Shown: positions 14,060 to 22,019, numbered from the stretch's first letter. The stretch: 24,796 nt of DNA from JACRBT01 sp964474285 (GCA_964474285.1 CAYYSD010000032.1:1-24796), one strand, 5' to 3'. Notes: generated by a model not told the origin, from the sequence alone. Numbers and translations: made by a program.

Positions 14060-16651
14060 CTATGGCAGTGCGAACGGCACGTCTATTTCCCAGGAGACGA
14101 ACGGCGCGTTGGCCGAAGTACCGTTGCGCCCCGACCCGGACAGGATCGCCGGGGTTTGGGGGATGGGTGTGGTGAGAGCTATTCCGAATCCCGCCATTGG
14201 TTGAACGCCAGACGGTGCACCCAGGCAGTCGAACGTCACCCAGTCCAGGGCTTCGTTGTTCTCACCGTAGGCCCAGTAGGTGCCCTGCGAGTAGCTGAAC
14301 CTCAGATATGCACCCAAGGGCATGTCAGGCCCCACCTGGTAGCTCCCGGATCCGCCCCCAGAACAGACCGGGGTGTTCACAGTCACCGTCCATGAGACGG
14401 ATCCTGACACGCCGACGTAGCCATCGAAGTTCCCGCCGGGCACATCGCCTGGGGGCAATTCGAACGTGATCACAGCATGAGACGTCCAGCGGGTGTAGAT
14501 GTCAGGTCGATTCAACTCGTAGTCGAACGTGCCGGTGATGGACCCGGCTGGACACTGGTCGTTGCCGTTCCGGACCGGGTTGCCCGGCGGGCAGCAAGCG
14601 TCTTCGCTAACCTCGACGGTCAGCGGATCGGTGGTGAGCGCCGCACTGGTGCTGCCGTTCCCTATGAAGACGAGGAGCCCGTAGACGCCCGCCGCGGTGC
14701 TCGTGGCGCAAAACGTCTTTTCCGAGACATTGGTGAGGTTCGCTGGCGACTCGTACGTGCCATCGTTGCGGGCCGCCACGACCCAAACTGAGGCGGTTGG
14801 ATGGCCACCTCCCGCCAGTGGGTTGGTAATCCGCATCACGATGTCTGGACCGGAGTCCTGGGTGAGGACTGTGTAGGCGATAACTCCTAACGGTGACACG
14901 CGCGTATCGAGCAACTCGGAGTCGCCAACACCGAGGTTGAACGACGGACCCGAGTAGTGGTTTGGGATTCCGTCCCAGGTCTGGAAATGGTTGGCGGGAA
15001 CGTAGTTTGGCAGGTAGCTGGTGAACTGCGACCAGAGCGAGCTCAGCTCGCTCTCCCCGCCCAGAGCGGCCGCCATCGCGGCGAGAGAATCAACCTGCGC
15101 AGACGACGCGTCCCAGATGTCCCTCACAACCTGGGGATTGTTGAGGTGGCGGTCGAGGAACAGGAACCAGAGGTAGGCCCCATACTGCGGACCTGTCGAG
15201 TAAATGAAGCTGTTCAGCGAGCCACCGCGCTGCAGGCTCATGAAGAATCTCGCGATGCTTGCGCGTTCGAAGTTCGCCGCCGGGTAAACGTAGTCTTCGA
15301 CCCACTTGGCGGTTGCCTCGTTCAGCCAGCTGTACGTGTCGAACTTGCTCGCTGCGTAACTGTACTGGACGGCGTGCATGAACTCGTGCGCCATGACCGA
15401 GTGGAGTTGAGGCAGCGTGCCGAATGCGGTGGTCAGGACGATGTATGAGGGGTACGGCGCAACGAGCGGAGAGCAATCCGACATCATGGCAAACCCGGCC
15501 GCATCTGGCAGGCTGGCGATGAGGTACACATCGAACTTGCCGTCGCCTCCGTTGTTGGAACACGCGGCGTCGGTCGGCGGGGCATGGGTCTCGCCCATCA
15601 GGCCGACGAGCTCCGGCCAGATCGTGTTCTCCACTTCGTCGAGGATCGATTGTGCTCTCGCCTCGTCGCTCGGCCGGTCGTCGCGCCACCAGACCTTCAC
15701 GCGCGGCCCCGAGACGGAATGCCACACCACCGGCGCCCGCAGCGGCGCCGGGTTCAGAAGCTGGTCCCATGAACCAGGCTCGGCCGGTGGCAGCAGATAG
15801 GGCCGGATGGCGTCCTGAGCTGCCTGGGAAAGCGTCGGGAATGCCTGCCGGGCCTCATGCAGCCAGCCAACCTCCTCCTCGTCGGCAGTCCCGACGTANN
15901 NNNNNNNNNNNNNNNNNNNNCCGAACCCTGCCTGCACCTTGTACACAAGCGCCGTCTCACCCGGCGTGGCTCCGGGCAGCGGCTCCAGGTCGCCCGCTGC
16001 CAGCGCCTGATCGATGAGCGCCGCGCTGCTGCCTGCAGCAGGCCCCGGGGACGGCACGATCTGCACGCCACCGCTGGACTGCAGGAAGTAGAACTCACCG
16101 GCCGCCATCCCCCCGAGCGTGTTGAAGTTCGCCGGGAAGCCCCGGAACCAGAAGTCGAAGCTCTGGTTCGCGTTGTTCCAGCGGAAGACCGCGCCGATCC
16201 CCAGGGGCAAGTTCGCCGGATGGGTCAAACCGCCCGCCCAGAGCTTGCCCGTCGCGCCGGGTTGCGTCGCAAACGGCGCTGCCGCAGCGGCCGAATAGCT
16301 GTCGCTCCCCGGCATGGTGACCTGGAAGCCGCCCGCAGACTGGAAGAAGTAGAAACCGCCCTGGTCCAGTGCATTCAGGGTGTTGAAGTTCGCCGGAAAG
16401 CCCCGGAACCAGAACCGGAACGCCTGGCTCGCGTTCGACCACTCGAACACCGCGGATACCTGGCCCGGCAACGGCCCGCCACCCGTGCCCAGTGGCGCAC
16501 TCGCGCCAGTCCAGACCTGGCCCGTCGCGCCCGGGACGGCCGGAAACTGGTCGTCCGCAGCCGACACACTCACCGCTTGCCGCTGCGTGTGCGCTGACGC
16601 GGCCAGCCCAATTGCGACGACGGCCAGGGCAACCAGGAAGAGCCTTCGCAT
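14060..16651 (-). CDS. Secreted HExxH metallopeptidase-like protein with N-terminal 87-aa repeats (contains assembly gap)
   Basis: The product is about 863 residues. A Sec signal peptide (M-R-R-L-F-L-V-A-L-A-V-V-A-I-G, cleaved near A-S-A) is followed by two tandem repeats of 87 residues (core W-F-R-G-F-P-A-N-F-N-T-L at 79-90 and 166-177). An assembly gap follows (residues about 244-251), then a protease region with H-E-F-M-H at 422-426 and a later N-E-A-T-A-K-W-V-E-D whose E445 is the likely third zinc ligand, as in gluzincins. The C-terminal part is beta-rich and Gly/Ser-rich. The exact family is unclear. The frame is open on both sides of 22 Ns, but the true missing length is unknown, so frame continuity is unproven. 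The ATG at 16651 is used; a GTG immediately upstream (16654) is possible. Confidence 0.75.
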   Translation of the reverse strand: MRRLFLVALAVVAIGLAASAHTQRQAVSVSAADDQFPAVPGATGQVWTGASAPLGTGGGPLPGQVSAVFEWSNASQAFRFWFRGFPANFNTLNALDQGGFYFFQSAGGFQVTMPGSDSYSAAAAAPFATQPGATGKLWAGGLTHPANLPLGIGAVFRWNNANQSFDFWFRGFPANFNTLGGMAAGEFYFLQSSGGVQIVPSPGPAAGSSAALIDQALAAGDLEPLPGATPGETALVYKVQAGFXXXXXXXXYVGTADEEEVGWLHEARQAFPTLSQAAQDAIRPYLLPPAEPGSWDQLLNPAPLRAPVVWHSVSGPRVKVWWRDDRPSDEARAQSILDEVENTIWPELVGLMGETHAPPTDAACSNNGGDGKFDVYLIASLPDAAGFAMMSDCSPLVAPYPSYIVLTTAFGTLPQLHSVMAHEFMHAVQYSYAASKFDTYSWLNEATAKWVEDYVYPAANFERASIARFFMSLQRGGSLNSFIYSTGPQYGAYLWFLFLDRHLNNPQVVRDIWDASSAQVDSLAAMAAALGGESELSSLWSQFTSYLPNYVPANHFQTWDGIPNHYSGPSFNLGVGDSELLDTRVSPLGVIAYTVLTQDSGPDIVMRITNPLAGGGHPTASVWVVAARNDGTYESPANLTNVSEKTFCATSTAAGVYGLLVFIGNGSTSAALTTDPLTVEVSEDACCPPGNPVRNGNDQCPAGSITGTFDYELNRPDIYTRWTSHAVITFELPPGDVPGGNFDGYVGVSGSVSWTVTVNTPVCSGGGSGSYQVGPDMPLGAYLRFSYSQGTYWAYGENNEALDWVTFDCLGAPSGVQPMAGFGIALTTPIPQTPAILSGSGRNGTSANAPFVSWEIDVPFALP
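15899..15920. other. Assembly gap of 22 N inside the metallopeptidase gene
   Basis: This is a run of 22 unknown bases. The reading frame is open on both sides in the same register only if the true gap is 22 nt modulo 3. Gap size may be arbitrary, so the residues around 244-251 and the frame relationship are unknown. Confidence 0.95.
16119..16153 (-). repeat. 35-bp direct repeat, downstream copy (encodes F-R-G-F-P-A-N-F-N-T-L)
   Basis: It matches 16380-16414 with a single mismatch, 261 nt (87 codons) apart, so the two tandem repeat units of the peptidase are homologous at DNA level as well as protein level. It is probably coding sequence conservation from a recent unit duplication. Confidence 0.85.
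16380..16414 (-). repeat. 35-bp direct repeat, upstream copy
   Basis: It encodes the repeat core nearest the signal peptide. It differs at one base from the copy at 16119-16153. Spacing of 261 nt equals one repeat period. Confidence 0.85.
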
Positions 16652-16665
16652 CACGGGAACTCGCG

Positions 16666-16686
16666 GATCCGGAGTGATGCCGGATC
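16666..16686. promoter_or_regulatory. 21-bp inverted repeat upstream of the peptidase gene
   Basis: The arms GATCCGG (16666-16672) and CCGGATC (16680-16686) are perfect complements around a 7-nt centre (AGTGATG). It ends 14 nt before the peptidase ATG, so it could be an operator or an RNA hairpin in the leader that affects initiation. Confidence 0.5.
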
Positions 16687-16742
16687 ATGCGTCCCGAAGC
16701 CTGCGCATACAAGACACGAATTGGCATCTGTCCGATTTGCGC

Positions 16743-16755
16743 TTCACTAAGTGAA
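16743..16755. promoter_or_regulatory. Palindrome TTCAC-TAA-GTGAA in the peptidase/hydrolase divergent region
   Basis: TTCACTAAGTGAA has perfect 5-bp arms. It lies between two divergent genes (peptidase to the left, alpha/beta hydrolase to the right) in an AT-richer stretch, with TTGGCA at 16721-16726 beside it, so it is a candidate operator or part of a promoter. Confidence 0.4.
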
Positions 16756-16842
16756 CCGTTGTTCGCGTGGCGAATGCACCGGGCGTAGAATCGGGCCGGC
16801 CGGGCGCCAATAGAGGCAGGTCCGGCCTCAGGGGTGTGCGCG

Positions 16843-17634
16843 ATGTCTGTTGAGCCAACCACCGTTTCCGTTCGCGACGGACTCTTCCAGGTCCCGGTCT
16901 ACCGCGCCGGCAAGGGCGAGCCGCTGCTCTGGTTCCATGCCGCCGGCGGTATGGCCAACGGTTGGACGCCCGACCTCGCGAAGCTGGCCGAATCCTACGA
17001 CGTGATCGTTCCCGTCCACCCCGGCTGGGACGACACTGGCGGGCTGGACCTGATCGATGACATCCACGACCTCGTCCTCTATTACCAGGACTTCTGCGAT
17101 GCGCTCGGGCTGGAACGATTCTTCCTGGGCGGCCACTCCGTCGGCGCCATGTTCGCTGCCGAATTCGCGGCGGCCCGGCCGGACATGGTCAAGAAGCTCG
17201 TGCTCGTCTGCCCGCTCGGCCTCTGGATCCAGGAGACGCCCGTCACCGACCTGTTCACGCTGCTGCCCAAGGAGCTGCCCAACGCGCTCTTCGGCGACCT
17301 TTCGAACCCCATCATCGGTGAAATGTTCAAGCCGCCCGCCGACCTCGACGCCATGGCGGAACAGGCCTACATGCGCCTGGCCAACTTCTCCGCCACGGGA
17401 AAATTCATCTGGCCGATCCCCGACAAGGGCCTCAAGAAGCGCACCCACCGCATCAAGGCCGAGACCCTCATCCTCTGGGGCGAACAGGACCGGCTCACGC
17501 CGCCAGCCTACGGCCCGCTCTTCCATTCGAAGATCGCGAAATCGCAGCTCGTGACCATCCCGAACGTGGGCCACATGCTCCCGATCGAGAACGTCGAGGC
17601 GTTCGCCTCAGAAGTGCGCGGCTTTCTCGGGTAG
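16843..17634 (+). CDS. Alpha/beta hydrolase
   Basis: This 263-residue cytoplasmic hydrolase shows the fold's catalytic triad: nucleophile Ser99 in G-H-S-V-G (97-101), acid Asp216 in W-G-E-Q-D, and His244 in N-V-G-H-M. An oxyanion strand W-F-H-A-A-G-G is near 30-36. A cap region falls at about 135-200. Members include esterases, lactonases and C-C hydrolases of aromatic degradation; the reaction cannot be fixed without neighbours. The start is ATG 16843, after AGGGG; an in-frame GTG at 16834 would add three codons. It converges on the CxxC small gene with a 4-bp gap. Confidence 0.9.
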   Translation: MSVEPTTVSVRDGLFQVPVYRAGKGEPLLWFHAAGGMANGWTPDLAKLAESYDVIVPVHPGWDDTGGLDLIDDIHDLVLYYQDFCDALGLERFFLGGHSVGAMFAAEFAAARPDMVKKLVLVCPLGLWIQETPVTDLFTLLPKELPNALFGDLSNPIIGEMFKPPADLDAMAEQAYMRLANFSATGKFIWPIPDKGLKKRTHRIKAETLILWGEQDRLTPPAYGPLFHSKIAKSQLVTIPNVGHMLPIENVEAFASEVRGFLG

Positions 17635-17638
17635 GCGC

Positions 17639-17950
17639 TCAGGGCGTGTCGTCCCAATAGTCGAAACGGCGGCGCGGCCGCTGCGCACGACGCATGAGCG
17701 TGTCCGGGTCGTCGAGTTCATACGACGCGACCGGCCGCCCCACGAGCTGTTCGATGCGCTGGCGGAGAAGGGCCGCCGGTACCGAAGGCTCCGCCAGGAG
17801 CCAGCGCTCCAGCTCATCCAGGCGCGCCGCCGTCGAGATCTGTTCGGGGTCGGGCGCTTCGGCGAGAAAGCGCAGGCAGTAGTGGCAACCCTCCCGGTTC
17901 AGGATCGGGACGAGGTGGATGTCGCACTCCCGGATCATCTGTTCAGCCAT
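17639..17950 (-). CDS. Small CxxC protein (103 aa), function unknown
   Basis: The start is the ATG at 17950 (a second in-frame ATG is at 17938), with a TACAAT -10 box about 40 nt upstream. It carries C22-x2-C25 in R-E-G-C-H-Y-C-L-R-F followed by helix-rich acidic sequence, reminiscent of a thioredoxin-like or metal-binding site, but no family is assigned. The C-terminus is Arg-rich then D-Y-W-D-D-T-P. No signal or membrane segment is seen. Confidence 0.6.
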   Translation of the reverse strand: MAEQMIRECDIHLVPILNREGCHYCLRFLAEAPDPEQISTAARLDELERWLLAEPSVPAALLRQRIEQLVGRPVASYELDDPDTLMRRAQRPRRRFDYWDDTP

Positions 17951-17989
17951 CTGCCATTCGCCACCGGGAAAAGGCAATCCCGGACCACT

Positions 17990-17995
17990 ATTGTA
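17990..17995 (-). promoter_or_regulatory. -10 box TACAAT upstream of the CxxC small gene
   Basis: On the minus strand TACAAT matches the sigma70-type -10 consensus well. It lies about 40 nt before the ATG at 17950. No clear -35 element is seen. Confidence 0.4.
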
Positions 17996-18020
17996 GACGC
18001 CCTGGGAAGCGCCCCGTCCA

Positions 18021-19640
18021 TCACGACTTCGCGCCAAAGCGCGCGAAGTCCAACACGTCGCTGGCGTACCGCTCCACAAAGTACCGGTCGTGCGTGACGA
18101 TGATCGCCGCCCCTTCGTAGGCCTCCAGTGCGGCTTCGAACGCCTCCCGCGATGGGAGGTCCAGGTGGTTCGCGGGCTCGTCGAGCAACAAGAGGTTCGT
18201 CCCCTTCGCGATGAGCAGCGAGAGTGCGAAGCGACGCCGCTCGCCATAGCTCATCTGCCCCAGCGGTGTCCGCAGCTGGTCCCGGGCGAGCAAGAAGCGA
18301 TGGAGGAAGTTGTTCGCCTCCGCGTCCGTCATCGTCGTCACCCGGCGAATCGCCTCCACGGGCGTGAGGGACGACGACTCGCTTCCCTCGCGGTCTCCGG
18401 GCTGCTGCTGCGGGAGATAGCCGGGCACCGCACTCCCCGCCAGCCGCAGTTCTCCCGCCGCCAGCGCGTGCTCGCCCTGGATAGCCCGCAGCAACGTCGT
18501 CTTCCCGGAGCCGTTTGGCCCCACGACGGCGAGCCGCGCGCCTCTGTCGACGTGGAACGTGAGCCCGGAGACGAGGGTACGCTCTGCCACAGCGAGCGCC
18601 ACACCATCGGCTGTGAGCAGCGTCGATCCTCCGGGAACAGCCCTGAACCGGCCCTCCAGCCCGGCCAGCGCCTTGCCGGGCCGCTCCACATGCTCCGCGG
18701 ATTCCAGCTTGCGCTCGATACGCGAACGCAGCGTGACCGCGCGCCGGGCGATCTTCAGCGCCTTCTTTCGTTTCGCGAAGTCGATGGTGCTCTGCTCGAT
18801 GCCTCGCGCCCGTGTCTCGATGTTCGAAATCACCGAGCGGAGGTGGCGTTCTTCCTTCTGCTGCTGTTCATAGCGCTGCCAGTGCGTCGCTTCGCGACGC
18901 GCCTTCTCCTCCGCGAAGGCCGTGTAGTTGCCCGCGAACATCTCCGCTCGGTGCGTCCGGGCGTCTATCTCGACGATGGCGGTCGCGCAGGCGTCGAGCA
19001 GCGAACGGTCATGCGAAACGACGACCACCGGTCCGCGGAAGCCCGCGATGTAACGCTGCACCCATTCGATCGCCCCCACGTCGAGGTGATTCGTCGGCTC
19101 GTCGAGCAGGAGCACGCCCGGGCTGGATGCTGCGACCTCCACCAGACCCAACCGCGTCATCTCACCCCCGGAAAGCGTCGCCGCAAGTGCGCCGGGAGCG
19201 ATCCCGTCGACCCGAAGCTCGCGCTTCAGCCGGCCGCTATCCACGCCACCCTCCCCTGCGGGCGCGGCTAACAACGCGTCATATTCAGCCGAAAGCCGCG
19301 CCAGCTCGGCCGCGTCTCGAGCGCCGGCCATGCCGGCGGCGACTGCGGACAGGCGGTCCTCCCCCGCGCCGGCAAAGGTGCGCGGGAAACACGTGGCGGT
19401 GGCCGTGCCGGGGCCTATGGCGCGGCCCTGCGGCAGGTAGCCGACGCGAACCAACCGCGGCAGCTCCACCCGGCCCCCGTCCGGGCGCTCCTCTCCCGCC
19501 ATGATCCGAAGGAGCGTCGTCTTCCCGCTGCCGTTCGCTCCGACGATGCCCACGACTTCGCCCGGGTTCACCGCGAAACGGATGTTTTCGAGAACGAGAC
19601 GCCCGCCAAGTTCTTTGGAGACAGATTCGACTACCAGCAC
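18021..19640 (-). CDS. ABC-F family ATPase (ribosome-associated / antibiotic-resistance type)
   Basis: This 539-residue cytoplasmic protein has two ABC domains and no membrane segments, hence ABC-F. Domain 1: Walker A G-A-N-G-S-G-K-T-T (34-42), signature L-S-G-G-E (156-160), Walker B V-L-L-L-D-E-P. Domain 2: Walker A G-P-N-G-S-G-K-T-T (374-382), signature M-S-Y-G-E (463-467), Walker B L-L-L-L-D-E-P. Between them (about 240-325) is a long charged helical linker (rich in R, E, K, Q) that in ABC-F proteins reaches into the ribosome. The start is GTG 19640, preceded by AAGGGGG; the frame extends to 19739 but lacks conserved residues. Whether it is Uup/EttA-like housekeeping or ribosome-protection is unresolved. 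Confidence 0.88.
   Translation of the reverse strand: MLVVESVSKELGGRLVLENIRFAVNPGEVVGIVGANGSGKTTLLRIMAGEERPDGGRVELPRLVRVGYLPQGRAIGPGTATATCFPRTFAGAGEDRLSAVAAGMAGARDAAELARLSAEYDALLAAPAGEGGVDSGRLKRELRVDGIAPGALAATLSGGEMTRLGLVEVAASSPGVLLLDEPTNHLDVGAIEWVQRYIAGFRGPVVVVSHDRSLLDACATAIVEIDARTHRAEMFAGNYTAFAEEKARREATHWQRYEQQQKEERHLRSVISNIETRARGIEQSTIDFAKRKKALKIARRAVTLRSRIERKLESAEHVERPGKALAGLEGRFRAVPGGSTLLTADGVALAVAERTLVSGLTFHVDRGARLAVVGPNGSGKTTLLRAIQGEHALAAGELRLAGSAVPGYLPQQQPGDREGSESSSLTPVEAIRRVTTMTDAEANNFLHRFLLARDQLRTPLGQMSYGERRRFALSLLIAKGTNLLLLDEPANHLDLPSREAFEAALEAYEGAAIIVTHDRYFVERYASDVLDFARFGAKS
18026..18049 (-). other. 9-bp stem hairpin at the 3' end of the ABC-F gene
   Basis: The arms ACTTCGCGC and GCGCGAAGT are perfectly complementary with a 6-nt loop, inside the last codons of the ABC-F gene. 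It may fold as an RNA stem. It lacks a downstream U-run, so it is not a canonical intrinsic terminator. Confidence 0.35.
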
Positions 19641-19832
19641 ACGGGCCCCCTTGCGAGCAACAAGCTCCCGCGCGGTTACGGCGGCGGCCGGCGAACAAGC
19701 GTGGACTGGTGGGAAGATGCGGGAGACCGTTGAACACACCAGTGCGGCCCCGGGGATTACGCCCGGTTCTGCCGCGATCGCGCCTGCGCCCTGGTCAGTC
19801 TGTCAACGGAGACCTCGTTGGGGGATGTTCGC

Positions 19833-19862
19833 ATCATAGCGCGGCCAACTCCCACATGTGAA
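19833..19862 (-). promoter_or_regulatory. Candidate promoter for the ABC-F gene
   Basis: On the minus strand TTCACA (19857-19862) and TATGAT (19833-19838) are separated by 18 bp, a good sigma70-like match. Transcription from here would leave about 185 nt of leader before the GTG at 19640. Downstream lie a CAACG-N7-CGTTG inverted repeat and a GC-rich stretch. Confidence 0.4.
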
Positions 19863-19882
19863 CCGTACATTCAGGGGAATGC

Positions 19883-20620
19883 TCAGCCGGTCCGGCGCCG
19901 CAGCGTGGCCGCGCCCAACACCAGCGAAACCGCCGTGGCGCCCGCCAGTACGGCCAGGTCCGTCACTCCCCGGGCGTCGAGTCCGTCGCCCGCCGCCACC
20001 CGGCGCAGAGCTTCGTAGGCATAGGTCATCGGCAAGAAGTTCGAGATGAACTCGAGTTCATCTCCCATCCGTTCCCGTGGCGCCATCAGCCCGCAGAGCA
20101 GGATCTGTGGCAGCAAGAAGGCCGGCATGAACTGCACCGCCTGGAATTCGGAACGGGCGAAGGCGCTCACGAAGAGACCAAGCGCCGCTCCCAGCGCCGC
20201 ATTCAGCACCGCCAGCGCTACCACCGCCCAGACGGCGCCCTCCACTTCGAGGCCCAACATCCCGAACGCGAAGATTGACACGATTACGCCCTGCACCAGC
20301 GCCACCAGTGAAAACGCCAGCTCATAGCCCACGAGCAGGTCGAGTTTTGCCAGTGGCATCGTCATCAGCCGTTCCAGCGTCCCGCTCGTCCGTTCGCGCA
20401 GCATCGTGATCGACGTCACCAGGAACATCGACGTGAGCGGAAAGATGCCGAGCAGGGGCACCCCGATGCGCTGGAACACCGGGTCCTGGCCAATGAAGAG
20501 CCGCTTCATGATCGCCATCAGCAGAACCGGCACGAGGATGAGGAGCGCGACCGTGCGCGCGTCTCTCCGCAGCTGGAGCAGCACGCGCCGGGCGGTCGCC
20601 AGGGCAATGCGCGGGTTCAC
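19883..20620 (-). CDS. ABC-2 type transporter permease
   Basis: This 245-residue membrane protein has about six hydrophobic segments and the ABC2_membrane pattern (first helix A-L-L-I-L-V-P-V-L-L-M, central R-E-R-T-S-G-T-L-E-R-L-M motif, conserved in DrrB-type exporters). The GTG start at 20620 overlaps the ATPase stop by 4 bp (GTGA), so the two are translationally coupled and form one exporter. Substrates of such pairs range from antibiotics to lipids or polysaccharides; there is no evidence for a specific one. Confidence 0.88.
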   Translation of the reverse strand: MNPRIALATARRVLLQLRRDARTVALLILVPVLLMAIMKRLFIGQDPVFQRIGVPLLGIFPLTSMFLVTSITMLRERTSGTLERLMTMPLAKLDLLVGYELAFSLVALVQGVIVSIFAFGMLGLEVEGAVWAVVALAVLNAALGAALGLFVSAFARSEFQAVQFMPAFLLPQILLCGLMAPRERMGDELEFISNFLPMTYAYEALRRVAAGDGLDARGVTDLAVLAGATAVSLVLGAATLRRRTG

Positions 20621-21348
20621 TCGGGCTCCTCCCCGGCTACGATCCGCAGGAACGCGTCCTCGACCCGGCTTGCGCCCGTCCGTTCGAGCAGGGCCGCTGG
20701 CGAACCCGCGCCGACGATTGCACCGTCGCGCATCAGCACCAGGTCGTCGCAGCGTTCGGCTTCATCCATGACATGCGACGAAACGAGCAGCGTGGCCCCG
20801 GCGTTCGCCAGCTCTCGAAACGTGCCCCAGAGTTCGTTCCGGAGCACGGGGTCGAGCCCCACCGTCGGCTCGTCCAGCACCAGCAGTTCCGGCGAATTGA
20901 GCAGCGCGCTCGCCAGTGACACGCGCGCCCGCTGTCCGCCCGAAAGCCGGTCCACACCCTGGTCGGCGTGCGTCCCCAGCCCCACCGTGCCGATGACCCG
21001 CTCGACCGACCCGGCCGGCGCACCAAGGACGCTGGCGAAGTAGCGCAGGTTCTGGCGCACAGTCAGGTCGCCATACACCGAGGGCGACTGGGTCACATAT
21101 CCGACGCGGTGACGGAGACCCCGCGACCCCGCCGCTTCGCCCAGCACCTGCACCGAGCCGCCTGCCACCTTCTGCACGCCAACGATGGCGCGCATCAGCG
21201 TCGTTTTGCCACAGCCGCTCGGCCCCAGAAGTCCCGCGACGGTTCCCCGCGCAATCGTGAGCGAAAGCTCCCGCAGCACAGTCCGTCCCCCACGCGCCAC
21301 CGCAAGCCGTTCGATGGCGACCGCCGGTTCTCCTGCCACAGCCGCCAT
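20617..21348 (-). CDS. ABC transporter ATP-binding protein (DrrA-like exporter subunit)
   Basis: This 243-residue ATPase has Walker A G-P-S-G-C-G-K-T-T (42-50), signature L-S-G-G-Q (135-139), Walker B L-L-V-L-D-E-P (155-161) and switch His in V-S-S-H-V-M-D-E-A. It energises the downstream ABC-2 permease (4-bp overlap). The start is ATG 21348, since the frame upstream to 21474 is low-complexity Cys/Arg/Gly-rich and not conserved-looking; no strong Shine-Dalgarno is present. A CATCC-TAA-GGATG palindrome overlaps the start codon and may be regulatory. Confidence 0.92.
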   Translation of the reverse strand: MAAVAGEPAVAIERLAVARGGRTVLRELSLTIARGTVAGLLGPSGCGKTTLMRAIVGVQKVAGGSVQVLGEAAGSRGLRHRVGYVTQSPSVYGDLTVRQNLRYFASVLGAPAGSVERVIGTVGLGTHADQGVDRLSGGQRARVSLASALLNSPELLVLDEPTVGLDPVLRNELWGTFRELANAGATLLVSSHVMDEAERCDDLVLMRDGAIVGAGSPAALLERTGASRVEDAFLRIVAGEEPE

Positions 21349-21358
21349 CCTAAGGATG
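21346..21358. promoter_or_regulatory. Palindrome overlapping the start codon of the exporter ATPase
   Basis: CATCC-TAA-GGATG on the plus strand has perfect 5-bp arms and covers the ATG at 21348-21346 (minus). A repressor bound here would block initiation. It could also form by chance; short GC-rich palindromes are common. Confidence 0.25.
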
Positions 21359-21584
21359 CATGCCGCGCCCCCGCAAACCGCACGTAGCGTCGCGCCATCA
21401 GCATTGGACACGCGAGCACAAGTACCCCCGCCGAGCCGCGCGCACGCGAGCGGGCAAGCGCTCCCGCGCGCCAACCCCTCCGCGCCGCCCCGCTACCGCC
21501 TGCATCCCCCGGGCTCATCCAGCGCGTTTGATCAGCGCCCGAGCTCTCTGCGTAGGTATCGGCATCACACACAGGAGAACTCCA
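21359..21584. other. GC-rich intergenic region between divergent genes
   Basis: It separates the exporter ATPase (minus) and the beta-rich unknown gene (plus). Open frames cross it on both strands but have Arg/Pro/Ala-rich, shadow-like composition. An AGGAG Shine-Dalgarno sequence at its right end serves the downstream GTG. No other convincing element is seen. Confidence 0.5.
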
Positions 21585-22001
21585 GTGCTCGGCGAACTCA
21601 TCTTTGAAGAGACAGGCAAGATCATCGGACAGCGCATCCTGCCCGTGGAACGCGGCCCGCGCATCGAAGTCACGTTCGAATCGCACGGCAAGGTCCTCGG
21701 CGTCGCCAGCTACAACCGCGGCACCTACGTCGCAGAAGTTCAGCCGGACGGATCGCTCGTCGGCGAAGGCCAGGGTGTCGTCGTCACGCCCGAAGGCATC
21801 GTGACCTGGCAGGGCAAGGGCACCGGCCACATGGTCCCAAGTGGCGACGCCGTCGGCGGCTACACCGTCCAGTACCGCGGCGCCATCTTCCCGGCGACCG
21901 GCTCGGCCGGGCTTTCGCGCCTCAACGGCATGTGCCTCGCCTTCGAATTCGACACCGACCAGAACGACGCCATCACCGCGCGCGCCTGGGAGTGGAAGTA
22001 A
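21585..22001 (+). CDS. Beta-rich hypothetical protein (138 aa)
   Basis: The start is GTG 21585, with an AGGAG Shine-Dalgarno sequence about 8 nt upstream. The protein is dominated by short strands with Gly/Thr/Val alternation (K-I-I-G-Q-R-I-L-P-V-E-R-G-P-R-I-E-V-T-F-E-S; Y-N-R-G-T-Y-V-A-E-V) and ends W-E-W-K. It has the look of a small beta-barrel or beta-sandwich, but I do not recognise a family. There is no signal peptide or membrane helix. It converges on the VOC-like gene (18-bp gap). Confidence 0.7.
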   Translation: MLGELIFEETGKIIGQRILPVERGPRIEVTFESHGKVLGVASYNRGTYVAEVQPDGSLVGEGQGVVVTPEGIVTWQGKGTGHMVPSGDAVGGYTVQYRGAIFPATGSAGLSRLNGMCLAFEFDTDQNDAITARAWEWK

Positions 22002-22019
22002 CCGCGCGCCGGATCGCGC

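Noticed and set aside
18026..18049. Intrinsic terminator of the ABC-F gene
   Set aside because: The stem is good, but no U-run follows and it lies inside coding sequence.
18090..19271. Long open frame (393 codons) antisense to the ABC-F gene
   Set aside because: Its composition is Arg/Glu/His-rich, and the opposite strand has textbook Walker and signature motifs.
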